From: JBGCDD01 sp045105075
GTDB taxonomy: Bacteria; Pseudomonadota; Alphaproteobacteria; Rhodobacterales; Rhodobacteraceae
Direction: 5' to 3'
DNA length: 31,908 bases
NCBI GenBank assembly: GCA_045105075.1
Contig: JBGCDD010000101.1
Span: 1-31,908, forward strand
Shown here: piece after piece, positions 5,956 to 13,974 of the stretch
Numbering within the stretch: the first letter of the stretch is position 1
Layout of the letters: each line of letters begins with the position of its first letter
Program-made: the position numbers and the translations under genes
Notes under the pieces: model-generated
Told to the model about the DNA's origin: nothing
What the model saw: only the letters and a program-made list of their open reading frames with translations
Database searches by the model: none

Positions 5956-6803
5956 TGCTTGGGCAGGTCTGACAATCTGTATTCGCGTCGCGGCTTGGGT
6001 TTAGGCGCGTTGGGGTCAGCTTTGCGCGGGGGGGGCGGGTTCAAGATGTCGTTGACCCATTGTTGCGCATCCGCACAGCCATCACCGCGCGGTGGCGGGT
6101 CTTGATTGACACACCCGCGCATCCCTTTGGGGCAGGTCAGGCGCACGTGGAAATGATAGTGATGCCCATACCAAGGCCGGATTTTGCGCAGCCAACGCCG
6201 GTCGCCTTTGGCGTCTTTGCACATCTGCACCTTGGCGCCGGGAAACACAAAAATACGCGCAACGCGTTTGTCGCTGGCCGCAGCTTTCAGAATCCGGTGA
6301 TGCGCGCGGCTCCAGTTGTCATTCACAAAGGCGCCTTTGTTGCGCCGCATCGAGATCGACGAGATGCTCTCGCGTTGTTGCCGGCTGAGGTTGATCCGCG
6401 AGGCCGGAAGCATCCAGATGTCAATGTCCAGACCGATCTGATGGCTGCGATGCCCGCTGAGCATCGGACCGCCGCGCGGTTGGCTGATATCGCCGATGTA
6501 AAGCCCGCGCCAGCCGGGTTGTTTTGCGGCCTCCCGGCTGAGTTTCTTTATGTAATCAATCGCCTCCGGGTGACCCCAATTGCGGTTCCGGCTCAGCCGC
6601 ATGGCCTGCCATGTCGGTCCGGTTTCGGGCAATTGCGCTCCACCCGCCAGGCAGCCCTTGGCATAGCTTCCGAACGGCGCAGGTCGTTGCTGCGAACCGT
6701 TGGATTTGGCCCCGAATTGCTGTTTGGCGAGTTGTTGTGCGCTTGCCGGGCTCGCCAAAGCCAGCGCAAGCAGCAAAAATCCTGTCAGTCGGGCAACACT
6801 CAT
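5928..6803 (-). CDS. mepA: Penicillin-insensitive murein DD-endopeptidase MepA
   Basis: A 291-aa periplasmic zinc endopeptidase (M74 family) that cuts D-Ala-meso-DAP cross-links in peptidoglycan. A signal peptide ends around ASPASAQQ. Zinc ligands are visible in SGHRSHQIGLDIDIW (H118, H121, D126 region) and in the C-terminal YGHHYHFHVRLTCP (about 212-225, the LAS-type HxH). Cysteines at 51, 195, 224, 231, 243 and 284 fit the disulphides known in this family. It starts in an ATGA overlap with the upstream MFS gene (6800-6803) and overlaps the following phytase-like gene. Confidence 0.92.
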   Translation of the reverse strand: MSVARLTGFLLLALALASPASAQQLAKQQFGAKSNGSQQRPAPFGSYAKGCLAGGAQLPETGPTWQAMRLSRNRNWGHPEAIDYIKKLSREAAKQPGWRGLYIGDISQPRGGPMLSGHRSHQIGLDIDIWMLPASRINLSRQQRESISSISMRRNKGAFVNDNWSRAHHRILKAAASDKRVARIFVFPGAKVQMCKDAKGDRRWLRKIRPWYGHHYHFHVRLTCPKGMRGCVNQDPPPRGDGCADAQQWVNDILNPPPPRKADPNAPKPKPRREYRLSDLPKQCSDVLRSN

Positions 6804-8167
6804 TCTGGTTGGTCTCCTTCCGCTTTGACCCAGATTAGCAGAACCAGCCCAATTGCAAACAGCCCAATCACCGGCGAGATGCCAATCCGCGCGCTGCCCG
6901 TCGCCGCTGTGACGATTCCGATTAAAGTTGGGGCAATAAAGGCGGTGGCTCGGCCCGAAAGCCCATAGAGGCCAAAGTACTCCGTGGGCGCGTCTGGGTC
7001 TGCGTGGCGCACCATCAACGTCCGGCTTGACGCCTGAACAACGCCGCCAAGCCCGCCGATCAATGCGCCCAACACGAAGAAGACCATATCAGGCAGGCTG
7101 GAATCAGGTGCCAAAGCCATGCCAAAAAACGTCTCACGCGACATGTTCACGATGACCAAACAAACCAGCATCAGCACGCAGAGCGACGCGATGATCACAG
7201 GTTTCGGCCCGACCCGGCGATCGACCTTGCCGCCGAGCCAGGAAAACACGATAGAGGAGATCAGCGCGACGATGCCGAAAATGCCGATCTGCGTGATTTC
7301 CCAGTTCAACACCAGCCCAGCGTAGAGACCTCCAAAACCGTAAAGACCGTTCAGGGCGTCGCGGTAAAACATGGAAGAACCCAAGTACGCGGCCAGGCTG
7401 ATGCGATGGCGCAGACTGGTGATGAGACGCCCCAGATTTGAAAGGGCCCCGCGCACGCTGGCGCGCTTGCCTGTTACGGCGCCGTCGCGCACCCACAGGA
7501 AATATGGGATCATGAACACTGCAAACCAAATCGCCACAATCGGGCCAACCGCACGGGTGCCCTCACGCTGGCTGGCATCGAGGCCAAACAGCGGATCCAA
7601 ACCAATCAGTGTTTTACCGGTGCCTTGCTCGGCGAACAAAAGCAAAACGATCAGCAAGGTCACAAATCCGCCGATGTAACCAAAGGCAAATCCCGATCCC
7701 GAAATCTCACCGATTTCGTCGCGCGGACCCAGGCTGGGCAGTTGCGCATTGGTGAAAATCAGTGCGTATTCCGCGCCGATGAAACCCAGCCCGAACGCCC
7801 CCAACATCAGCCACATATTGGCGCCATCCGGCGTCATGTACCACAGCGATCCAGCGCCCAGCACATACATCAGCGAAAACACAGCGACCCAGGGCACGCG
7901 CCGTCCCGATGCATCGGCCAAGGCGCCCATGATCGGGGCGCCAATGCCGATGATCAGCCCCGTCACCGCAAGGCAAACCGCCCATGTGCTTTGCGCGCGG
8001 GCATCCGCCGCCGCCTCTTCCAGCCCCATCCCCATGAATGAGCTGGCCGCAACGCTGGCAAAGTAGGGGCCAAAAATGAATGTCACCAAAAGCGTGTGAT
8101 AGGGTTGGCTGGCCCAGTCGAAAAACCACCATCCCCAAATCCGCTTTCGTGCTGAAATATCTGCCAT
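6800..8167 (-). CDS. MFS transporter, UMF1/Atg22-like family
   Basis: A 455-aa polytopic membrane protein of about 12 segments. RKRIWGWWFFDWASQPYHTL at the N-terminus (WxxxDWAxxxY) is the hallmark of UMF1-type permeases related to yeast Atg22, an amino-acid effluxer. Other matches are GALADASGRRVPW (motif A-like loop) and, late, YFGLYGLSGRATAFIAPTL. The start is ATG 8167, preceded by AGGGG at a good distance; an in-frame upstream start at 8215 would add 16 non-homologous residues. Substrate unknown. It is the first gene of the overlapping mepA operon. Confidence 0.85.
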   Translation of the reverse strand: MADISARKRIWGWWFFDWASQPYHTLLVTFIFGPYFASVAASSFMGMGLEEAAADARAQSTWAVCLAVTGLIIGIGAPIMGALADASGRRVPWVAVFSLMYVLGAGSLWYMTPDGANMWLMLGAFGLGFIGAEYALIFTNAQLPSLGPRDEIGEISGSGFAFGYIGGFVTLLIVLLLFAEQGTGKTLIGLDPLFGLDASQREGTRAVGPIVAIWFAVFMIPYFLWVRDGAVTGKRASVRGALSNLGRLITSLRHRISLAAYLGSSMFYRDALNGLYGFGGLYAGLVLNWEITQIGIFGIVALISSIVFSWLGGKVDRRVGPKPVIIASLCVLMLVCLVIVNMSRETFFGMALAPDSSLPDMVFFVLGALIGGLGGVVQASSRTLMVRHADPDAPTEYFGLYGLSGRATAFIAPTLIGIVTAATGSARIGISPVIGLFAIGLVLLIWVKAEGDQPE

Positions 8168-8333
8168 GTCTGCCCCTTTTTGTTGCCGGGATAAGACAGG
8201 GTATCGCGCAGGCAATCAACCCGTCCGCATATCGCCGGAAATTTGCCGACAATTTGACAGGCCAGGTGGCCAACGCTTGCCCTTTGGGCCTGCGCGCCTT
8301 ACCTCAGGAACCAGTCAACCGAGGGAAACACCG
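8168..8333. promoter_or_regulatory. Divergent intergenic region, MFS/mepA operon versus yggT
   Basis: A 166-bp gap that must hold promoters for both directions. The best -35 match on the plus strand is TTGACA at 8253-8258, but no good -10 follows at 16-18 bp. No operator or terminator was evident. Confidence 0.35.
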
Positions 8334-8621
8334 ATGCAGTCGCTTTATGATATCCTGATGCTTGTTCTGGACGTGGTCTGGTTCTTTATCATCGCCCATG
8401 TGATCATGAGTTGGCTGATCAATTTCCAGGTGCTTAATTTGCGCCAGCCGCTGGTCAGTCAGATCTGGTATGGCCTGAACCGACTGCTCGAGCCGATCTA
8501 TGGGCCGGTTCGGCGCATTCTGCCACAAATGCAGGGGCTTGATCTTGCGCCGCTCGCAGTTTTGCTTGGCGTCATCGCGCTCCGCATCATTTTGCAGAAC
8601 AACGTCGGGTTTTTCTACTAG
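8334..8621 (+). CDS. YggT family membrane protein
   Basis: A 95-aa protein with two hydrophobic segments (about 5-28 and 69-90) separated by the family loop. LEPIYGPVRRILPQMQGLDLAPLAVLL matches the YggT signature (L-x-P-x-R-x-x-P-x-x-G-x-D-x-x-P). YggT proteins are implicated in membrane/osmotic or division-related functions, but the exact role is unsettled. ATG 8334 is chosen because GAGGG lies eight bases upstream and the first hydrophobic helix starts right after it; the longer open frame to 8166 has no homology-like sequence. Confidence 0.88.
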   Translation: MQSLYDILMLVLDVVWFFIIAHVIMSWLINFQVLNLRQPLVSQIWYGLNRLLEPIYGPVRRILPQMQGLDLAPLAVLLGVIALRIILQNNVGFFY

Positions 8622-8713
8622 GTCTGGTGGCAGCAAGGTCTTGTTCACCAATTCTTAGTATGTGAAGGTAGCTCTCAACGAGCAGATAAACCAGAACATA
8701 CGAGGCTTTCGGC

Positions 8714-10750
8714 ATGTCCGACGCTGCACCCCTATTGCGCGACGTCTTTGGCTTTGACGCGTTCCGCCCCGGTCAAGAAGAGATCGTGACCGCCGTCACG
8801 TCGGGGCAAAACGTCCTGGCCATTATGCCGACGGGTGGCGGAAAATCTCTTTGTTTCCAATTGCCTGCCTTGTTGCGCGATGGTGTGACGGTGGTGATCT
8901 CCCCACTGATTGCGCTGATGCGTGACCAAGTACGGGCGCTCCAGGAAGCCGGTGTTTGCGCCGGCGCCCTGACCTCTGGAAACACCCCTGAAGAAACCGA
9001 TGCGGTATGGGAAGCGCTTGAGCAGAACCGGCTCAAACTGCTTTACATGGCCCCCGAACGGCTGGCCAACGGTGCCGGCATGCTGAAACGGATCAACGTT
9101 GGGCTGATCGCGGTCGACGAAGCCCATTGTGTCAGCCAGTGGGGCCATGATTTCCGCCCGGATTATTTGCGCATCGGGACACTCAGGCGGGAATTGAATG
9201 TGCCCTTGGCGGCCTTCACCGCGACAGCCGACGCCGAAACCCAGGTCGAAATTGTTGAAAAACTGTTTGACGGACAGGCGCCACAGTCGTTTTTGCACGG
9301 CTTTGACCGCCCCAACATCCACCTCACATTTGCCGCTAAAAACGGGCCTCGCAAGCAAATTCTCGACTTTGCGGGCGCACGCAAAGGTCAATCGGGCATT
9401 GTCTATTGTGGCACCCGTGCAAAGACCGAAGCGCTGGCGACGGGTCTGCGCGAGGCCGGTCATGTGGCCTGCCATTATCACGGTGGCATGGACGCGGAAG
9501 ATCGCAGAATCGTCGAAACACGGTTTGCGCGCGAAGACGGGCTGATTGTTGTCGCCACGGTTGCGTTTGGCATGGGCATCGACAAACCCGATATCCGCTG
9601 GGTTGCTCATGCGGATTTGCCCAAAAGCATCGAGTCTTATTACCAGGAGATCGGGCGCGCCGGGCGTGACGGGGCGCCCGCTGAAACGCTGACCTTGTTT
9701 GGTCCTGAAGACATCCGTTTGCGCCGTACTCAGATTGATGAAGGCCTGGCCCCTGCCGAACGACGCGGTGCGGATCATGGTCGCCTTAACGCATTATTGG
9801 GATTGGCCGAAGCGCTTGAATGCCGCCGACAGTCGTTGCTGGGCTATTTCGGCGAAACGACCGAACGTTGCGGTCACTGCGACCTGTGCGACACCCCGCC
9901 CGAGGTGTTTGACGCCACAACCGCAGTGCGCAAGGCATTGTCGGCGATTTTGCGCACCGAAGAATGGTTTGGCGCGGGGCATCTGATCGACATTCTGACA
10001 GGCAGCGAAACCGACAAGGTAAAGGCTCGCCGTCATAACCAATTGCCGACATTTGGGGTTGGCACCGAATATGACAAGCGTCAGTGGCAAGCCGTTTTTC
10101 GCCAAATGATGGGCCATGATCTGGTGCGCCCGGATCCGGAACGTCATGGCGCTTTGCGTATGACACAGGCGGCTCGCCCGATCCTGCGCGGAGAGGCCAA
10201 CATCACGCTGCGCCGCGATACGTTGAAAGCCGCGGCCACCAGTCGTCCTGCGGTCAAAGCGATGGTTTCGGACGAGGATGCGCCATTGTTGTCGGCGCTA
10301 AAAGCGAAACGCCGCGCTCTTGCCGAAGCCGCGCGGGTCCCGGCCTATGTTATTTTCCCCGACCGCACCTTGATCGAAATGGCCGAATCCCGCCCAATCA
10401 ACCTGGATGGTATGGCACAAATAAATGGCGTAGGCGCGAAGAAGCTTGAACGGTATGGTGCCATGTTTCTTGAGGTGATCACCGGCGCCAACGAGCCAGT
10501 TCACCCGGCGCGGCGCAAATTAGCGGGTCGTTCGGCCGGATCGGTTTTTGATCAACTGCTTGAAGTGCAAGCTGAATTAGCGCGTGGCGATCAGGGCGTT
10601 GAAAAGCCGCTCAGTTGTTCTGCTGCGCAGTTGGCCAAGGTTGCTCAACTGCGCCCCGATGACGGCGACTTGCTGGAACGGCTTTTGGGAGAGCGGCGCA
10701 CCGAACGTTTTGGAGCGGCTTTTCTGGACGTTTTGCGCAGCGCGACCTAA
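8714..10750 (+). CDS. recQ: ATP-dependent DNA helicase RecQ
   Basis: A 678-aa superfamily 2 3'-5' helicase for recombination and fork repair. Seen in order: the Q motif region FRPGQEE (17-23), Walker A MPTGGGKS (38-45), DEAH box AVDEAHCVSQWGHDFRPDY (133-151), motif V VATVAFGMGIDKPDIR (280-295), motif VI QEIGRAGRDG (311-320), the RQC zinc site C370, C386, C389, C392, a winged-helix region, and an HRDC domain around 520-593. A further C-terminal segment (about 605-675) looks like a second HRDC-type helical module. GAGG stands eight bases before the ATG. yaaA follows 29 bp downstream. No LexA-type box was found upstream. Confidence 0.95.
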   Translation: MSDAAPLLRDVFGFDAFRPGQEEIVTAVTSGQNVLAIMPTGGGKSLCFQLPALLRDGVTVVISPLIALMRDQVRALQEAGVCAGALTSGNTPEETDAVWEALEQNRLKLLYMAPERLANGAGMLKRINVGLIAVDEAHCVSQWGHDFRPDYLRIGTLRRELNVPLAAFTATADAETQVEIVEKLFDGQAPQSFLHGFDRPNIHLTFAAKNGPRKQILDFAGARKGQSGIVYCGTRAKTEALATGLREAGHVACHYHGGMDAEDRRIVETRFAREDGLIVVATVAFGMGIDKPDIRWVAHADLPKSIESYYQEIGRAGRDGAPAETLTLFGPEDIRLRRTQIDEGLAPAERRGADHGRLNALLGLAEALECRRQSLLGYFGETTERCGHCDLCDTPPEVFDATTAVRKALSAILRTEEWFGAGHLIDILTGSETDKVKARRHNQLPTFGVGTEYDKRQWQAVFRQMMGHDLVRPDPERHGALRMTQAARPILRGEANITLRRDTLKAAATSRPAVKAMVSDEDAPLLSALKAKRRALAEAARVPAYVIFPDRTLIEMAESRPINLDGMAQINGVGAKKLERYGAMFLEVITGANEPVHPARRKLAGRSAGSVFDQLLEVQAELARGDQGVEKPLSCSAAQLAKVAQLRPDDGDLLERLLGERRTERFGAAFLDVLRSAT

Positions 10751-10779
10751 GTTGATGAACGTGGATTTAAGGGGATGAC

Positions 10780-11568
10780 ATGCTTGTTGTGATTTCACCG
10801 GCCAAGCGGTTGGATTGGTCTGAACGTTCGTTGAACGCGACTGCGCCCAAGTTTCAGGATGACGCGGTGCGTTTGGTGCGCACAGCGCGAAACCTCAGCC
10901 TGGGTGATCTGCAAAAACTGATGAGCCTAAGTCCGGATCTTGCGCGATTAAACCGCGACCGTTTCCGCTCTTTTGAGGCCGAACCTGATCCCAGCAACAC
11001 CCGCCCAGCGGCTTTTGCCTTTGCCGGCGACACCTATTTGGGTCTGGAAGCCGGGTCATTGTCCCAAGATGAATTGGATTGGGCCCAGGACCATCTGCAG
11101 ATTTTGTCGGGGTTGTATGGGATTCTACGGCCTCTGGATGCGATACAACCATACCGTTTGGAAATGGGCAGCAAGCTGAAAACCCGGCGTGGAACGTCAC
11201 TTTATCAATATTGGCGCGACCAGCTTTCCAACGAGTTGAACGCGCGTGCAGAAGCTCTTGGGACGACCACATTGATCAATTGTGCCAGCCAGGAATATTT
11301 TGGAGCGGTTGCTCCGAAAGCTTTGCGGCTGAATGTGGTGACCCCCGTTTTCATGGAAGACAAAGCAGGCACGCCCAAAATCATTAGCTTTTTTGCCAAA
11401 AAGGCCCGCGGTGCGATGGCGCGCTTTGTCATTCAGAACCGCTTGGTTTCACCGGATGATGTACGTGACTTCAGCACCGGCGGCTACAAGTTCCAAGCAG
11501 ACCTGTCGGACACGAACCGTCCAGTTTTTGTGCGACCTTATCAAACTGTGGCAGATCAGGCCGCCTGA
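10780..11568 (+). CDS. yaaA: Peroxide stress protein YaaA (DUF328)
   Basis: A 262-aa protein of the YaaA family, which in E. coli lowers intracellular free iron and protects DNA during peroxide stress. Family signatures are MLVVISPAKRLDW at the start, LYGILRPLDAIQPYRLEMG (about 114-132), INCASQEYFGAV and the C-terminal FSTGGYKF. Length is the usual ~255-260. AAGGGG is placed six bases before ATG. The short gap after recQ suggests co-transcription. It converges with the histidine kinase gene, the two stops being four bases apart. Confidence 0.93.
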   Translation: MLVVISPAKRLDWSERSLNATAPKFQDDAVRLVRTARNLSLGDLQKLMSLSPDLARLNRDRFRSFEAEPDPSNTRPAAFAFAGDTYLGLEAGSLSQDELDWAQDHLQILSGLYGILRPLDAIQPYRLEMGSKLKTRRGTSLYQYWRDQLSNELNARAEALGTTTLINCASQEYFGAVAPKALRLNVVTPVFMEDKAGTPKIISFFAKKARGAMARFVIQNRLVSPDDVRDFSTGGYKFQADLSDTNRPVFVRPYQTVADQAA

Positions 11569-11572
11569 CCGC

Positions 11573-13822
11573 TCAACTCGCAGCGGCTCGATCCATGTCA
11601 GCCGATCCACCCAAATTGGGGCAATAGGCGAAAATCTTTTCATGGATCAACGCTTTTCGCAGCGGTTTGGTTAGATAATAGTCAAGGCCGGCCTCAAGTA
11701 TGCTTTCCGCGTCTCCGCTCATCGCGTGAGCCGTCATGGCCACGACGGGAACATGCCCCCCCGTTTCAGATTCCAGTGCACGGATGGCTTGCGTGGCTTC
11801 TTTGCCGTCCATTTGCGGCATCGAGATATCCATAAAGATCAAGTCGGGCTGGAACTCAACAAAGGCATCTACGGCTTCCTTACCGTTGGCGACAAACAGC
11901 AAATCAATGTTCAATTCTTTGACCATTTTACGAAAAACCAATTGGTTGGTCGTGTTTTCTTCGGCGGCCAGCACACGCATGAGGCGTGCAGGCGGATCCT
12001 CGGGTGGGGCCGGCGAAACGTCGCTTGCAATCGAGGTCTCGGGATCTGATTGATTTTCTTGGTCGCCCTGCCCGGCATCAGGGACCAAATCGATTTGGGT
12101 CGCCAGATCCGCCAGTTTTGCGTAAAGATCGCTACGCCTGATGGGACGTTGCAAAACGGCGTGCAAGTGCCCTGCGGCAGGATCTGATTGCACCAACACT
12201 GGCGTGTTGCTTATCAAAATCACCGGTGGGCGCGATGGCATTGCTTTGTGGACGGCCTGCGCGAATTCCAGCCCCTCCATGTCGATCATCGCATCATCAC
12301 TCAGCACCAGGCTGAATGTATTGTCCAACCGAGACAGAGCTTCCTTACCGGACTTCGCGCAAACCACTTCGAGGCCCAATTGCTCAAGCTGTTTGCTCAG
12401 CACGGTGCGGTGAATGGAATGACTGTCGGCGACCAGCGCCTTTTTCACGTTGGCGGGAAGTTTGGGCGGCATCGGTTGAGCGGCTTCCGCCAAAGGCAGC
12501 GTCACGCGAAACCCAAAACACGAGCCCTTGCCCTCTTCGCTTTCGAGCCACACGGCACCGTCCATCAAATGAACCAATTTTTGCGAAATCGCCAAGCCAA
12601 GCCCGGTCCCGTCAAATTGACGATTGCGTTCGTTTTCAACTTGATTGAATTCGCCAAAAATATGCTCGATCTTGTCTTCGGGTATGCCAATCCCAGTGTC
12701 TTCGATCGTAACATGAACCGCACAGGGGCCGCCTTCGGGGTCTGCAATACCCGTCACACCAATCAAAACGTGGCCTTCTTTGGTGAATTTGATCGCGTTG
12801 CCAATCAGATTGGTCAGAACCTGACGAATGCGGCCAGGGTCGCCGATGAAAAGCGTCGGCAGGAACAGATCATAGTCGATCAGCAGGCTTAGCCCTTTGT
12901 CCTGAGCCGTCGATTGCAACAGCATCACAACCTCATGCACGCAGCGCTCCAAATCGAACTCTTCTGGGTAAAGCACCAGTTTGTCAGCCTCGATTTTGGA
13001 ATAGTCCAAAACGTCATTGATGATCACCAAAAGCGCTTCCCCAGAGCTTTTGATCGTGTTGGCGTAGAGGCACTGTTCCTCATCCAGATTGGTTTCAGTG
13101 AGCAGTTCAGCCATGCCGACCACACCGTTCATCGGGGTGCGAATCTCATGGCTCATATTGGCCAAAAACGATGATTTCGCCCGATTAGCAGACTCGGCGC
13201 GTTGCCGCGCGCGCTCTAGTTCGGCTTCGTATTCGACAGTTGATGTGATGTTCAGCGCCAGGCTGACCACGTCACCTCCATGACCACGCTGGTCAATCAG
13301 CTTGATGTATTCCTCGTTCCAAAGCCGTACAACGACCGGTTCAGGCGTTGGCGCCAGCCAGCGTTCGGTCATCATCGAACGCCAGGCGTCAGGCTCTAGA
13401 TCTTCGGTGTTGACCAGACCTTCGTCGGTCATCAATTGCAAAATGCGCATGTAGGACACACCGGGTCCGATCTCTTCAAGATCATCAAAAAACAACAAAT
13501 ACGATGCATTTGCCCCGATCATCCGACTGTCAGCGTCAAAAAACGCAAATCCATCTTGAATGGTCTGAATTGAGTGCCAAAGCCTGCGCTCGGCAATCTC
13601 AATCTTTTCATTGGCCACCGTCAGGTCGGATTTGACCTTCTCGTTCTCGTCCCGCACCGTAGCGACTTCGGCCTGGCTTGCGCCAATTTGTTTGGTCAGC
13701 GCCAGCGCATGACGCCCCAATTTGCGGTTTGCCGCGCTCAGCTCAGCCTGTTTCAGCTCGAGCAACCGTTCCGCAGCAAGCCGGGCGCGCCGTTCTTCTG
13801 ATAGTTTATTGGCAAGGCTCAT
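11573..13822 (-). CDS. Cytoplasmic hybrid sensor histidine kinase with two receiver domains
   Basis: A 749-aa protein with no transmembrane segment. In order: a coiled coil (about 1-80, ERRARLAAERLLELKQAEL), a PAS domain (78-195, PAS_7-like), HisKA with H225 in MSHEIRTPMNG, HATPase with N342 (NLIGNAIKFT), G1 DTGIGIP (375-381) and G2 GTGLGL (405-410). REC1 (about 464-570) is degenerate: VADSH in place of the double acid and R559 in place of the conserved Lys, although an Asp (D509) remains. REC2 (about 617-740) has AEEN, phospho-acceptor D665 in FMDISMP, and K719. ATG 13822 has GGAG eight bases upstream and begins where the conserved coiled coil begins; an alternative start at 13942 adds 40 residues. 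The signal and partner are unknown. Confidence 0.87.
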   Translation of the reverse strand: MSLANKLSEERRARLAAERLLELKQAELSAANRKLGRHALALTKQIGASQAEVATVRDENEKVKSDLTVANEKIEIAERRLWHSIQTIQDGFAFFDADSRMIGANASYLLFFDDLEEIGPGVSYMRILQLMTDEGLVNTEDLEPDAWRSMMTERWLAPTPEPVVVRLWNEEYIKLIDQRGHGGDVVSLALNITSTVEYEAELERARQRAESANRAKSSFLANMSHEIRTPMNGVVGMAELLTETNLDEEQCLYANTIKSSGEALLVIINDVLDYSKIEADKLVLYPEEFDLERCVHEVVMLLQSTAQDKGLSLLIDYDLFLPTLFIGDPGRIRQVLTNLIGNAIKFTKEGHVLIGVTGIADPEGGPCAVHVTIEDTGIGIPEDKIEHIFGEFNQVENERNRQFDGTGLGLAISQKLVHLMDGAVWLESEEGKGSCFGFRVTLPLAEAAQPMPPKLPANVKKALVADSHSIHRTVLSKQLEQLGLEVVCAKSGKEALSRLDNTFSLVLSDDAMIDMEGLEFAQAVHKAMPSRPPVILISNTPVLVQSDPAAGHLHAVLQRPIRRSDLYAKLADLATQIDLVPDAGQGDQENQSDPETSIASDVSPAPPEDPPARLMRVLAAEENTTNQLVFRKMVKELNIDLLFVANGKEAVDAFVEFQPDLIFMDISMPQMDGKEATQAIRALESETGGHVPVVAMTAHAMSGDAESILEAGLDYYLTKPLRKALIHEKIFAYCPNLGGSADMDRAAAS

Positions 13823-13974
13823 GCCCAGGGCTCCGCGAGTATGACCCCACTGCAGAGTCGCTGCATCAACATCCATGAAGTCGGTGAATAAGTGCTTAAA
13901 GTCTCGCCTCTCAAGTTTTCTTGCATTCCCGCAGGTCTCCATGCCACCTTGTTGGCAATTGTTTGGAGGGCATC
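13823..13974. promoter_or_regulatory. Divergent intergenic region, histidine kinase versus alpha-2-macroglobulin operon
   Basis: 152 bp if the kinase starts at 13822. It must drive both directions. An imperfect inverted repeat TGCCACCTTGTTGGCA (13942-13957; 5-bp arms) lies directly before the GGAGGG ribosome site of the macroglobulin gene and might bind a regulator or form an RNA hairpin. No clear sigma70 -35/-10 pair was identified. Confidence 0.3.

Noticed and set aside
8253..8281. sigma70 promoter for yggT based on TTGACA
   Set aside because: No acceptable -10 hexamer at normal spacing; kept only as a remark in the intergenic entry.
12188..12892. 234-aa plus-strand ORF inside the histidine kinase gene
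   Set aside because: Antisense shadow over the HATPase and REC1 coding region with no family-like sequence.
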